Notes: a model not told the origin generated them from the sequence alone. 64,000 nucleotides of DNA from Tetraselmis striata (GCA_006384855.1 VCJN01003007.1:186001-250000), one strand, 5' to 3'; numbered from the stretch's first letter, positions 35,001 through 47,059 are shown. Numbers and translations are program-made.

Positions 35001-38000
35001 TGGCAGTGGCAGGGCAGCGGCGCGGAATGTGGGGGAGAGACTGACCTGGCGCCATCATGTGCATGATCTCCTCCAGCCGAGACGCTGTGCCTACCGGGCA
35101 AGAAAGGTGGGTAAGCGTGCGGATAAGTCGCGGAGAGCTTGATGCAACACTGTATGATAATCACGGATGACATCTGGGCGGTGAGCCACGACAGCTAACC
35201 AACAGTACAAGTACGTAGATGATGTGGCCTTCACAGGACATAATCACATAAGAATGGTCGAGCGGGTGGTTCTCGGGTCCTTGAGTAGGCTGGGCCATAA
35301 GGAGGCAGCCTGCGGTGGTGCTCACTGACCGCAGTAGCGACCTATCGAACTTCATGCTTCATGTTTAATCGATTATTAATAACGAAAGTGGCATGTGGCG
35401 CAGAATGGCCGCCGCAGGTGGTTTGCGTGGTGGGTGGTACCCTGACCCGCGCGATCTCGGCAGAAACGAGCTCTCGGAAAAAATGTCACGACATCACCAC
35501 AGCCCGGCCACCCTACCGGACGACAGACCAATCGACCGCCCGCGCGCCCGTCTGGCCGTCCGGGAGCTGCCCAACTGCCCGGTCGACTGCAGTAGAGCAA
35601 TATAGCAGGACAACAGCATGTACATGACGATAAAGCGCGCCGAAGGGTAATTACCCAGCGGGTCGCTTGGTCCGGGGGACACCGGCCGAGGCGGCGACGA
35701 CGGCGGCCTAGCAGCGGCGGGCGAGGGCGGCGCCCTCCCGGCGGGCGGCACCCGCGCGCTCTGCACACGCTGCTGCTCCCGCGCCTGCTTCCCGTAGCTG
35801 GCCGGGTTCGATGTCGCCCAGAAGCTGCTGCGCCCGCCCGATAGTGCCCCACCGTCGGCTGGAGGCGCACACAACCACAGCAGTGCCCGCAAATTAGTAA
35901 GCCGGCCTCGATAGTGGCAAGCGACGGGCGACGGCAGCCACATGGGTATATTGCTCGAGGAAATCGTATATACTATATCATGACGGCAGATAGGATCGCC
36001 AAGCCGGCGCCATTCGGCACGCCGTCAGCGACAGCACCAGCCGTGGCGGTGCCACACCTCGGGGTCTGGGAGCTCCCGGGCGCCGCCTCGACGACGCTGG
36101 TGCGGTTTGCGGCCGGCTGCGAGGCCCCGCCTGCCCCTGCTGAACGCCTGCGGCACCCGACCCTGCATTCCGATGAGATTGGTAGCATCAGCGACCTCGG
36201 CATCGCACATCAGCATTGGTGCCTCTGAAAATACAAATGTATTAAAGCAAAACTCACGGTCCACCGGCGCCCAAACTCAGGCACCCACCCGCTTCAGAGT
36301 CACACTGCCTTTCTTCCCCGTGCGGAGTTGCGGAGGGCAACCCGTCTTTCGAGTGAACCGATGACGCAAGCGAGGAGCGCCCTTCGTCCTCCGCCTCGGG
36401 CACGCCATGCAGCGGCATCCCACCCAGGCGGTCCAGCAGCGGCGCCGGCGCCGTGTCGACAGCGCTCGCCGATGGACGCGCTGCGTCCTCCTCCTCTGCG
36501 TCGCAGGTCGCCGAGTATCTGCTGGCGGCAGCCATGGACACAACCTGCTCCTCCTCATGCTCCTCTTCCTACAGGCAACAACACAAGCTTATTACGGGTG
36601 TACCCACGACACAGATTTTCGCAGACGAGCTGGGCTTGCATACATAAAATCCTAACATTGCCCGCTGCGAGGATGGGTGTGATCGCACCTGGATAACCAC
36701 GATATCGTCCTCCTCACCATGCGGCGGCGCGTCGCTGAAGGGGTCGTCCCCAACGGAGAGGGCGGCGCCAACGCTTACGCGCGCGCAGACAGGGATGCCG
36801 GCGCTGCTGGCAATAGAGTCCCACATCTCGCGTCGCGCGGTGCGGATCGCGCGTAGATGCCGCCCGCTCTGTCCCGCCTCCATCAGGCCCTGTACGCCCC
36901 TGACAGGCGCCATATCGCCAGGGCGAGGGGGGCGGGCGCAAGTCAGCACTCGACATTGTATTCAAGAAACACCGGTATGTCATTGGGGAGGACGGCGGTC
37001 GTTGCAGTATGCGTTTCCAGAATTATCGGAAGCTGCAAAACCTTCCGGCGAAACCTTCCGCCGGTGGTTTCGATGATTGCTACACAATCAAGTCGCACTT
37101 GGGGCATTGTAAGAACCGAGGCCTTCTAATGGCGCCATTACCGACAGAAAACTATGACGACTGGCGAGAAGTTGGCCAAGCGTTGTTCCCTGGCGTGCAT
37201 CACGCACCTGCAGACCTCGCCCTCCGTGAGACGAGCCATCCGCCTCGTGGCAAAGCTCTCCGCGCCCGCAACATTCTCGCTCGAGGGCAGCGACCACCGG
37301 CTCACTGCGCTCGCCGGGCGCTGCTGGCTGCTGGGCTGCTCCGAGGGCACCTGCAGCGTTGACAGAGGCACGTCGTATCAGGTCGTCTGAGGCGTGGTAG
37401 CGGGCGCCAAGGCGGTGTATGTAGCACTGTATGGCGGTGGAACGGAACAAAAAGTACTGGGCGAGGGCGGAGGGGGGGGGGGGGGGGTGGACACTGCTGT
37501 ACTGCGGCTGATAGCTGGACGGCGCAGGCTTTCTCACCCGCGGCACTACGGAGCTCCGGCTGCTGCCGGCTGTGAGGGGGCGCGCGCTGGTAGGGCGCGC
37601 TCCTGTGCTTGCACCGTTACTGTGACGATGGCCGCCCTGACCTGGCGCGGGCGCGATCTGGCAGGCATTCCGCGAGGGGGTCAGGCAGGCAGCGAAAACA
37701 ATTGCCAGACTGTGAAATATGAGGACCTGCATTTCCGACTGATCCAATTACTAGCAATTCAGCAGTTGAGGCAATGATGGCCCCAGTTGCTGCCGTCCGT
37801 GTCCAGCGTTGGGGCGATAGTTGTCGTAAAATATTTGGCGATAAATGCATATCTTACCTATATATGAGAGTAAATAAGACTAGTGTCGAGAGCCCAAGAC
37901 GCGAAATCATTGGTTTTGGAGCATGCTGATGTGGTTTCTAGAACCGTGTCAACAATTCAATGGTATGCCCCGAAACCATACATTGCCGGAATTAATCGAC

Positions 38001-41000
38001 ACAGAAGACTACGGGCACTGGTGATGCTGGTTGGTACGTAGGCAATAATACTCTGGAGTTTTATCCACGGCCGGGGTCACGGACTACCGGTATGAGTAGC
38101 AGACGTAAGCACATGAACATTAGCGCGCTGAAAATTATCATGATATATGGATGGTGTATGCTGCAGACGATTGGTGTATGCTGCGCGCAATGCATACACC
38201 TTTCCACAAAGAACCTCGCTATTCTAAAGTTTGCCTATTTATAACGCGCGCCATGATGTGGGCCAGCCGCTATTACCCTCGCACAAGTACCACGCAGCCT
38301 TATTATTTTGCATCTCTTGCAAGCATGTAGGAAGTGACATGGAAATGATTTAAATTTTTTTGTATTCCTTTGTTGATCATTACTTTATGTCGTTTCACAA
38401 TTCACAAATCCTGTCCGTTTATTGGCAGTACACTATTAACGATTCTACCCCACTCACGCGTAGTGATATGGATAAGTATTGGATGCTTCTCTTGCCTGAA
38501 AGCAAACAAGGGGCCAAGTAGGGAATGGAGATTGCCTGTAACACAGGCGGCGCCTTACCTTGATGGGCCCACCCGGGGCTGGCACTGACGGGCGGTAGCC
38601 AGGAAATGCCGAGACAGGGCGCGCCTTTCCACCGGAAGTGACCAATGAATGCGTGCTGCTGCCGTCTGCTGCGCTCCCGGGGGAGGCCGAGGCATGTGCC
38701 TGCCGGAGGATGGAGGGGGAAATCGCAGGAGCCCGCCATGTCAGACCGATCTGAGCAGCTATTTGACGTTTGCGGCATGCGGAGGGGTATGCTGACCTAT
38801 ATACTTGTTGAGAAAGGTGAGCTAACGGCGCTCTGGCATCGGATATCATGGTAGCCAGCTGTTGTCAGGAAAGATAATGGGCTGGAGAGGGGGTTACCCG
38901 TGCAGTGGCAGGCCTACGCCGTGGGCGTTCTGTCGATGCGTCTCGCCCAGGGCTGGCCTTCCGCCCAGGGCTGGCTCTCCGCCCGGGGCTCGGCCCCCGG
39001 CCGCTGACGGCGGAGGAGGGGCGTGAGGAGCCGGCACTCACGCCGGTCAGCCACTTTAGGTCCTCCAGCTCCTCCGCGTCCACCTGCGTACCAGGCCGTT
39101 GACAGCTCAGCATCTCAGCGCGGGCAGATGGTTTGCGTACGGGGCCCAAACTGGTGGGAGCGAGGTGTGGGACTCGTGGAGGGTGTTGGGCGACGGCGCT
39201 GGGATAGCTAATCACTGGGCATTGGCCATGGTGGGCCACTAGAAGCTCAACTCGGCTTGGAGCGTGGAGACGACGTGAAGACTACAAGCTTACACGCAAC
39301 CACGTTTTGGGTTTGATTTAAACGTCTTATACATCATCCAGCGAAGCGTCGATTTTTCGGCGGTGAGCTTTATTGCCGTACGGGTACCCGTATAGTGCAG
39401 CGGATCGGGCCTATAGGTGCATGACTGAAGCGCTTATCTACTGGCATGTACTACTAAGTACTATAATCCACCCACCCACCCACCCGCCCGCCCACGGTCC
39501 TTAATTACACAGCGGTCCGAGTACGATCTCACAGTTGGGAGGCTATGAGTACTGGTACTCGCTACTCGCTGCTGGAAATAGGGAAAAAAAAAACTCTGGT
39601 ACTTCAAAGCGCTGGCAATGCAACTCATGGAACTGTAGGCCAGTGATATAGAACCCGTTCTTTTAAAATTTTCTGAAAAATCGACGCATCGCTGATTCAA
39701 CTGTCAAGTTACTTCATATAACATTATGTGTCGGGTGTAATTGTGGTGTTTCAGATATATACATATATTTTAAACACCACAAATACACCATGTAAAGTAA
39801 AAAGTCAAGTTTGCCGCGTCATCGGCCGAAGCCGCCCCAGCACTTGAGCTCATGCGCCAACTGCAGTCGTAGGTCTGGCATAGCCATTAGACCGTTGCCT
39901 CATTCTAAACCCCAAGGGCTAATGTATCAACCGGATAAACCCGGGACACGGCCCGGATTGCCCTGAAATGACAGAGTCGGAAACCGACCTTCTGAGTAGT
40001 GATACACCACGCAATATCTGCCTTGATGGTGCAAAACATTTCGTTTTCGTGACCCCCAAACCCAGTTCAATGTTGCACGTTCTGAGTGAACAAATGTGAA
40101 ATTCGCGTAGTCAGACTGGCCGGGTGCAATCGCACATTGTGCAGAGGTCCGTCGCTCAGTGCGGCACACCAAGGTGGCGGACTGGACCCTTTCCTCACCC
40201 ATGAACCATTTTAAGTATCACTGTGACACATAGTAGCGTAACATGTGCAAATACAAGTATCGGCAATGATCGTGTGTGTGTGTGTATGTGTGTATTTTCA
40301 GGGGAAAGGAGTTGCCACTGAGGGAGAGGGGGGGTACGTGGGGCTTCACCATGGTGACCGGTGGCCGGAAGTGGCGCGCAGACAAGATGCGGCGCGCTTT
40401 GGCAGTTGCTATGCTGGCGCTGGGAGGTCGCCGGCTGATGATGCCATTGGAGGCTATCACTGTCTCCGGCATGATCAGGCTCTCCTCCTCCTCCAGCAGG
40501 TCGCCCTCCAGGAGCTCGCCCACCTCCATGCCATCCTCCTCTTGCGGCTGCGGCTGCCGGCTGCCTGGGCTTGGCCTGAAGCAACACGCACAGGATGTAT
40601 TAGCATTCTTCATCTCCTCGCGGAAGGGATGAGTCCCCGGAAGGCATGATATGAGTGCATAAGGAGGACATAACGGTATAGCCATTGTGAGGTCTCGAGC
40701 TCAATGCAATGCAGCGGTGGCCTGTAGTCACCTTCTGCATGCGCTATCTCTACAAACATACACACACATGTATATATACATGTATATATATATACATATG
40801 TGTGTGTGTATATATATGTATACTACCTTGTGCCCATAAGAGGCATTGCAAAGGGGAACAAGATGGGGGCCGCGCTATAAGGCAAGACCCCCCTACCTCC
40901 CTTGAGTAGATGTGCTAATGCGTGTAGGCTGTGTGGCTAAATAACACCTGGCTTCAGGGAAATCTTAGGTGTGTACACTCCATGTGCTGTGCTGCAGGGA

Positions 41001-42261
41001 TGGTGTCTACAGGTGCATGGCGCTTCTGCGGATGGGTGGTATAGGCATTGCCCGTCCAGGTGTGCAGTGGCTGCACCATGCTGCGACTGAGGACAGCCGG
41101 TGTGTTTGTGGGGGGGGGGGGGGGGGGGCTGATGGGGTGTGGTCCGCTGCGGCATACCGTCTGGGCGTGGCGGCTGGGCTGGCAGGGGGGCGCAGCGGCG
41201 CGGCGCTGTGCCTCCGGTGCTGCTTCCTGCCCAGGCCTGAGGCTACCGCGGTGGCGGAGTCCACGTACCTGGGCGAGGCGGTGGGGTCGCGGTTGTCCGG
41301 TGCGGGCGCCCCGTTCGCCAGGACCTGCGGCCATGTGATCAACCTCAGCCATGTATGTCATCTTGCAGCAGAGTGCGTTAGCGCTGTGAAGGCAGGCAGT
41401 GGGGGTGATGATGGACATGGGGATGGTGATGGTGATGGCTTGTGGAGGCGGAAGAAGGGAAGGAGGGGGAGGTTGCCTGCGTGGAGAAGGCGGTCTCAAG
41501 AGCGCGCGACTTGATGTGCGCGGTGGGGGCAGTGGCTGGTCGCGCGGCTCCGGTGAGAGAGTCCTCTGTCTTCTTTGGCCGAATCGTGGAGATGCTGGGC
41601 GGCATTGGGGGGGGGGGGGGGGGGGGGGGGTTCAGCCCAGGCTGAACAGAAGGTTAAAGATGGCAAAGGGGAGGATAATAATTCAGTGCTCAGCAAGCTC
41701 TGTTGTTGACCGGCACAGGGTCCACTGAGACTGCACGCTGCCGATGCACCGGCACACGCTGCTGGACACCACGGCGCGGATTGGCTGGGTGGGTGCTGGA
41801 TGCTTGGTGTGCGAGGTGTGCGCAGCATGTCAAGCGGCCGGGAGCCGGGGTCAAGGCCGGGGGTGCGGCGCAGTACGCAGGGGACGGAGCGGGCATGGCG
41901 GCCCCGTACTCATCCTCCCACTTCAACACGTTGGCGAAGCGATGGCTTTGCCCGCCCGTCGACTTCTTGAAGGGCTCACCCTTCTGCACGGGCTCATACT
42001 TGGCCCTCACCTGGGCAGCATCAGCCACGCGCGTGCATGTGTGTAGGGGAGTGGGGGGGTTTGGGGGGGGGGGGGGGGGGGGGGGCATGCTCAGGGTATA
42101 TAGCGCTGAAGCCGCATTGTGCTCTATCTGCTAGGTACCCGTCTTTTTAATTCTTTTAATGCTCGCCCAATTGGGTGCTTTCCTTAAAGACAGCAGGTCA
42201 TAAGCCCCCTCTTTTACAACGCAGAGCCACAGTCGCAGAATCTCCCCCTCCCTCCCCCCCC

Positions 42262-42302
<41 letters not shown>

Positions 42303-42736
42303 CGTGCCAGCGGCATGCACTGCCTAGGCACCCCATGCGCAAGCTCACCTTTGTTTCGTGGGCATCGAGCCTGGAAAAGGCCGCCTCTATCTGCTTGAAG
42401 GAGCGGACGGACTTTTTGGCAGTGGGGTCCCGCGGCACAGGCATAGCTCACCAGCTGCAACCACGCCCCGCCCCGCGCGAAAAAAAGCTCAGGCGCGCAG
42501 CGCTCCGGCCTGCCGACAGGCCTGCAGCGTCGGCCACCTCCAATGCCACTGTCCCCCGTATGAGTTGTTGCCTCCGACGTCCGGAAGCTCGGGGCTATCG
42601 TGTAGTGCGGCTTTCCCGCGAGCAGGTGGGACAGCCCACCAGCGGAGTGGCCAAGCTCGCCGCCGCTCACTGCCACCGCCGCCTGCTCCTTCTCGATGAT
42701 GCGAGTACCGGCGACTCTCTGCACCACAGTTAGCGC
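31353..42736 (-). CDS. Large intron-rich gene, uncharacterised Ser/Pro/Arg-rich protein
   Basis: Minus-strand exons inferred from open frame plus splice sites: 42736-42538, 42446-42349, 42010-41877, 41594-41477, 41324-41158, 40575-40350, 39083-38898, 38750-38559, 37657-37538, 37350-37208, 36899-36689, 36568-36289, 36224-36162, 35858-35655, 35090-35046, 34537-34082, 33948-33680, 32532-32311, 31682-31558, 31433-31353. Splice phases agree across all joins, though 34082/33948 needs a weak donor. One intron (41476 leftwards) starts with GC. They code about 1,180 residues. Much is disordered and basic, with recurrent ARPTSARPL motifs and acidic patches (LLEEEESL). Two places share SSFW (exons 35858 and 34537). 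Exons 34537-32311 look like a folded domain (REFYQLQVAVDAGSIGDIS, YYSGTLRLSIAP, DTKVWFGPWDEE). The 5' and 3' ends are unresolved. It could be two genes. The family is not recognised; divergence from Rab23 hints at, but does not prove, a ciliary role. Confidence 0.6.
31962..32003. repeat. (CA)n microsatellite
   Basis: About 21 uninterrupted CA units, inside the intron between exons ending at 32311 and starting at 31682 of the minus-strand gene. Confidence 0.9.
39822..39965 (+). repeat. Dispersed ~150-bp repeat, copy B
   Basis: Near-identical in order and sequence to 23068-23215, starting CATCGGCCGAAGCCGCCCCA. It lies within an intron of the minus-strand gene, opposite to its transcription. 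The pol III B-box-like site seen in copy A is altered here (ATTCTAAACCCC). Confidence 0.55.
40757..40820. repeat. Complex (AC)/(TA)/(GT) microsatellite
   Basis: Alternating purine-pyrimidine DNA: CACACACATG, then TATATATACATG blocks, then GTGTGTG and TATATATG. A shorter (GT)n tract lies at 40271-40294. Both are in introns of the minus-strand gene. Confidence 0.8.
41607..41630. repeat. Poly-G tract in an intron
   Basis: 24 G in the intron just upstream (minus-strand sense) of the exon starting at 41594, where it reads as poly-C close to the 3' splice site. Confidence 0.85.
42063..42085. repeat. Poly-G tract in an intron
   Basis: 23 G between exons 42446-42349 and 42010-41877 of the minus-strand gene; again poly-C in the sense direction, upstream of the acceptor. 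Confidence 0.85.
42254..42298. repeat. Poly-C followed by (TC)n
   Basis: 19 C merge into about 13 TC units. In the sense direction of the minus-strand gene this is a polypurine GA/G tract inside the intron after exon 42349. Confidence 0.85.
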
Positions 42737-42739
42737 CGA

Positions 42740-43958
42740 CCACGAGCTGCAGCTGCCAAAAAGCTTCAGTCAGTAACCAGTAGGAGGGCTCTGCCGCGGA
42801 GTGTTCCGACGCTAGGAGTGTGTTGTCGCATTGGGCAAGCTATGCCGCGGTTTATGCGGCTGTCTTTCAGCGCGACAGCGCGACGAGCGCAGCACCAACC
42901 CCGACCGAAAGGACCCTCCGTTGGCTTCGATAGTACTGTACTCGCGCTACCCCAAGCGGCGTGGTCTCTGCGACTTCGGGTCTCTGCCGACTGCCGCTTC
43001 CACGCCAGTGAATGCCTTTCCTCGCCGGAAACCATCAGCATGGCTGCGGGGCCTGCGCTGATGCTGATGCAGGCAGCTGGACGCAACATGCGGCGGGAGG
43101 GGCGGACCGCGGGCGGTACGTCAGATATAGCGGAATATATACGTATGTGTAACGGATTATGATAATACCGTTTTTACACTCCCTCGTGTATACCGTTATT
43201 CGAGTACTACGAATGCTGTCGAGTACTGCACGGGGTACAGCATTGAAGGACGAGTGGCCACGGGTGATATTTGTACGGGAGTAGTATTATATATTATTAT
43301 AATAATTATTATTGCATGTGATGCGCGACTATTCCGTGGACGCTATATGTAGTCGATACATACACCGCAGTAGTATATCGTACTATAGCAGTCTAGCAGT
43401 CGCTAAAAGATATGTCTGTATGTACGAAATACGGTTATTTACTACCAGCGGTAGTTACATATGTTAGTACGTAAATTTGGCGGGATCCCAGTCAGTAGTG
43501 CACAGGCCAGCAACTGCTCGCCCGCGGCCGCATAACAACGCAGGGTAGCGACTACTTGTCCCTCGTCACTACGAATCGGCCCAGCCCAAGCGCGCCGCGT
43601 CCCGCTCGCCTTGTCGCTGAAATCACCAGCCGCCCACGACGGCAACGAGAAGTAGGAGGTGCACCCTTGGCCCGGTACTGACTGTACGCCGGTAGACAAC
43701 ACCTCCTTTCCTGGGAGTGACGGGTGCAGCGCCCAGCCAACCGCCCCGTTATTAGCCTGACACCCACGTGACCCCAGCGTTTACATACATACCCAAGCCG
43801 GGCGCCGGGCGGTGACACTGCTGCTGCTTGCTCTCCGGCGACCAGCCGAGCAGCTCCAGTCGCAGCCGCGATCAATCATAACCCCCAGCCTGACCCACCA
43901 TCCGCAACCCATTTTCAGAGACAGGGGGTGGCAGGTAGCTGAGGTTTAGCTCGGCAAG
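42740..43958. promoter_or_regulatory. Divergent intergenic region between the large gene and Rab23
   Basis: About 1.2 kb separates the first traced exon of the minus-strand gene from the Rab23 ATG. The middle (43270-43320) is AT-rich with TATATTATTATAATAATTATT. Flanking DNA is rich in GAGTAC/CGAGTACT motifs. The first exon of the minus-strand gene may also lie here (an open frame spans 43089-42766). A shared promoter is inferred from geometry; no defined element was recognised. Confidence 0.35.
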
Positions 43959-45882
43959 ATGATTGAGGAAGACTTTGAGGCGAGCCCTCTCCCCCCCCCC
44001 CCCCCCCCCCCCCCTTCCCCTCCCCCCTCTGCCCTTCCTCCCGCTCCTGCGCATCTCGCGTTCCCCTTCCATCACCCCCTCTGGCCGTGTCTGCGGGATA
44101 CGGTAGCTGAACTTGCTTTTTTGTCGGCAGAGGGAGGTGAAGGTGCTGGTGGTGGGCAATGGCGGCGTCGGTAAGACGTCCATGATTAAGCGCTTCTGCA
44201 AGTACGCCTGGCCTGCCGTGCCACCTTCGCTTCGCCGGCCTGCCCCCTCCCTCCCGGGATAGGAGAGACCAGGGGGCTCGCCACACCCTCCTCCTTCTCC
44301 TCATCCTCCTCTCCTGCCCCATCTCCTGTCCCCGCATAGAGGCATCTTCACGGACGAGTACAAGAAGACCATCGGGGTAGACTTCCTGGAGAAGCTGCAG
44401 TACGTGGACTCGCTGTCAGAGGAGGTGCGCCTGATGCTGTGGGATACGGCGGGCCAGGAGGAATTCGACGCCATCACGCGCACCTACTACCGAGGTGCGC
44501 CGCCTCACCCTGAGCTCCGCATGTGGGTGAGGCATTGTGATGAGAGGGAAGGGGGGGGGGGGGGGGCGCTGATGACCCGTCCTGCCCGCAGGCGCTGGCG
44601 CGGCAGTCATTGCGTTCTCCACGACAGACAGGGATTCCTTCGACGCAGTGCCAAAGTGGAAGGAAAAGGTGCGCTGGCCGGCTCGCCCGCCTGCGATTGC
44701 CTGCCTCCCCGGCTCCTCATCCCTTGCTTGACATGATCCGCCGCGCCGCACGCAGGTCACCCGCGAGGTGGGCGACATCGCGATGGCGCTGGTGCAGAAT
44801 AAGGTGGACCTGCTGGATAAGGTAGGACCCGCCCTCTGAAGGCCATTGAAAGTGAAGGGGGCCTCCTCGTCCCCCATGAGAGTCGCTCAGCAACCCCCCC
44901 CCCCCCCCCCCCCATCCGGCCGTCTCCAGGCGGTGGTCACCTCGGAGGAGGCGGAGGCAATGGCCAAGCGCCTGGGCCTCAAGTTCTACCGCGCCTGCGT
45001 GAAGGAGAACCTGAACGTCAGCGAAGGTGCGCGCTGCAGCGCTGGCCTGCGTGCGGCTTGGCCAGGGGGCGGCGCCTCTGCAGAAGGAAGGGCGGGGCGC
45101 AAGCCGGGCCGCCACGCATGCAATGCGGTGCAATGCCAGCACCCGGGGTGGGGTGGTGTGTGTGTGTGGGGGGGGGGGGGGGGTAGCAACGCAGCTACCA
45201 TCAGCTTGCATGCCATCCTGGCCAGCGGGCACAGGGCCATCCCCCCGAAGCCCCACGGATCCACGAAGCCCCGGGGTCATGCAGTAACATTGTCGGCGGG
45301 GGAGGGGGGGGGGGGGGGTAGCGGCGGCATTGGTAGGTGCGGGGGGGCTACGCGAACAGCTATCATTGGGCAGTGGGCTGTTTGATGGTATACTTCGTTT
45401 TGCTGGCGACTCGCCTCACAGCCGGCAAGGATCTCCGCTGGGCTGCTGCTCCTGGCTCAGACGGGCTGGTCTGCGTGGGAGGCTAACCCCCGCCCCCTCG
45501 ACGCAGTCTTCATGTACCTGACGGAACTGCACGCAAAAAAGACAGCGGAGAGCCAGCAGGCGGCGCAGCCTGCGGCTGTGTCGATCGGCAGCTTCCAGAA
45601 AACGCCAGAGAAGCTAGGCGGCAGGGCGGCTGCGGAGGAGAAGGCCGAGAAGGGCTCGGTGTCGGTGAACCTCAACAAGCCGGTGTGGCAACCCTCCCCC
45701 CTCCCCCCACCGGTCTCAGGCACCAGATGGTATTTGTGGCTGTTCAGGCAGCTTCGCCAAAGTGGGGGTGATAAATCGGGCCATCAGGGCATGCTGACGC
45801 GATATATGCTGCTGGCTGGGGACAGGTGACGCAGCGCACGGGCGGCAAGAAGAGCATGTTCCAGAAGTGCTCGATCGGCTAG
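43959..45882 (+). CDS. RAB23: Rab23-type small GTPase
   Basis: Eight exons: 43959-43979, 44131-44201, 44340-44494, 44592-44668, 44756-44821, 44930-45026, 45507-45682, 45826-45882. They splice in phase to 239 residues, close to animal Rab23 (about 237). The start MIEEDFE mirrors the Rab23 N-terminus. G boxes seen: GNGGVGKT (P-loop), KKTIGVDF (switch I), WDTAGQEEFDAIT (G3), NKVD (G4), and RACVKE in the G5 position. The C-terminus KCSIG carries the single-Cys CaaX-like prenylation motif of Rab23 instead of the usual double Cys. Rab23 acts at the base and membrane of cilia in trafficking and, in animals, Hedgehog signalling. Intron 1 appears to start with GC; the others are GT-AG. Poly-C or poly-G runs lie in introns 1, 3, 5 and 6. 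It is divergent to the large minus-strand gene. Confidence 0.93.
43991..44014. repeat. Poly-C tract in Rab23 intron 1
   Basis: 24 C near the start of intron 1. Further runs in Rab23 introns are poly-G at about 44551-44566, poly-C at about 44895-44913, and poly-G at about 45169-45183 and 45306-45318. Confidence 0.85.
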
Positions 45883-45889
45883 GGCTGTC

Positions 45890-47050
45890 GCGACGCTCTC
45901 CTGGAGGGGCCGGGGTAGGGCTCTACGGGCAAAGGGCAAGACCGCCTCTGGCTGACGGCAATGTGGCAACTCCCTTTACATTCATCTGCTCGCCGCATTC
46001 TTAGATATGACCAGACAAGGACCAAGTCCCACATGCATCGCCCAGCATGTCAGCAACGACTTGCATGAGGCATGCATGCTACCTGCCACGAACCTCATCC
46101 ATTGCACCGATGTCTCGTCAAGCATGAAGTTTGACACTGTATTCTTTTAATGGGGGAGGAGAAGGGGGGGGGGGGGGGGGGGGGGGGATGCACAAGCCGG
46201 CAGCCTGCCGCTTCTCTCAGTCAGGTCAACTGGTAACATTCATCGTGCCCGCGCGGCGGCCGCCTGCTCTCATGCGAGCAACCAGCGCCTTGGTTTTGCT
46301 GCCCTACTTTCACACATGCTGATGGCATTAACCCGAGCAGCAGCTAGGACTGCGCCTTTGACACTGCTGCCCTGCCCCTTCGCGTTTATCTAGGCCACCG
46401 TCTTGGCCATGTTGCTCGCCTCGAGATGTTGAGCGCCACCATTTCAAGCTACAAGTATGCGTAAATACAGGTAGCTCACACGTAGCTATATTGTTCACAT
46501 GCTTGCGCTGGGCATCGATACCTCAAGTAGACTAGTAGAGTGTATGTGTAGATTTTGTTTAATTCATAACTGCGCTAACAGGCGCCACAAAGTGCGCTGT
46601 CAATCATTCAGTAAGGCATCAGGGTGGAAACTTTGGGAATAGTTTGGGGTGTGGGGGGGGGGGTTATGTTTTATCAGCAACGTGTAATTTTCAAAGCCTT
46701 GTTTGCATTCTCGGAATTCATGCAAATAAAAGTGCGTCGTGGCTGATTTCAGCTCTTTTGTGGCATCACACAGTTGCTTGTTTGTGACTAGCCGATACGG
46801 CGTGGACAGGGTGTGGTAAATCTTTACTAGTATCGCACCGCTATCCTGCGCTCCGATTGCACTCTACGCCATGGACGACTGCAAAAGCCACTACGTCCAA
46901 GTGCCTGCAACAAACGTGCTGCTTCCAAGTCTCCAGAGGCTGGGCCTAGCAAGCGCTGTAGCTGCGGTTATCAGAAACACTAGAAATGGTGATGCAGTAG
47001 TCACTACATGTGTCATACACTGGGCATTGCTACCCTGACGGATCGCCTCA
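45890..47050. other. No gene recognised downstream of Rab23
   Basis: Presumed 3' flank of Rab23. No TGTAA poly-A signal of the Chlamydomonas kind was seen close to the stop. Poly-G tracts lie at 46164-46187 (24 G) and about 46652-46663. The short frames have no domains. Confidence 0.4.
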
Positions 47051-47059
47051 TTGCAGCTA

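Noticed and set aside
42766..43089. 107-codon minus-strand frame as first exon of the large gene
   Set aside because: Position is suitable, but no convincing donor linked in phase to the exon at 42.73 kb, so it was left out of the exon chain.
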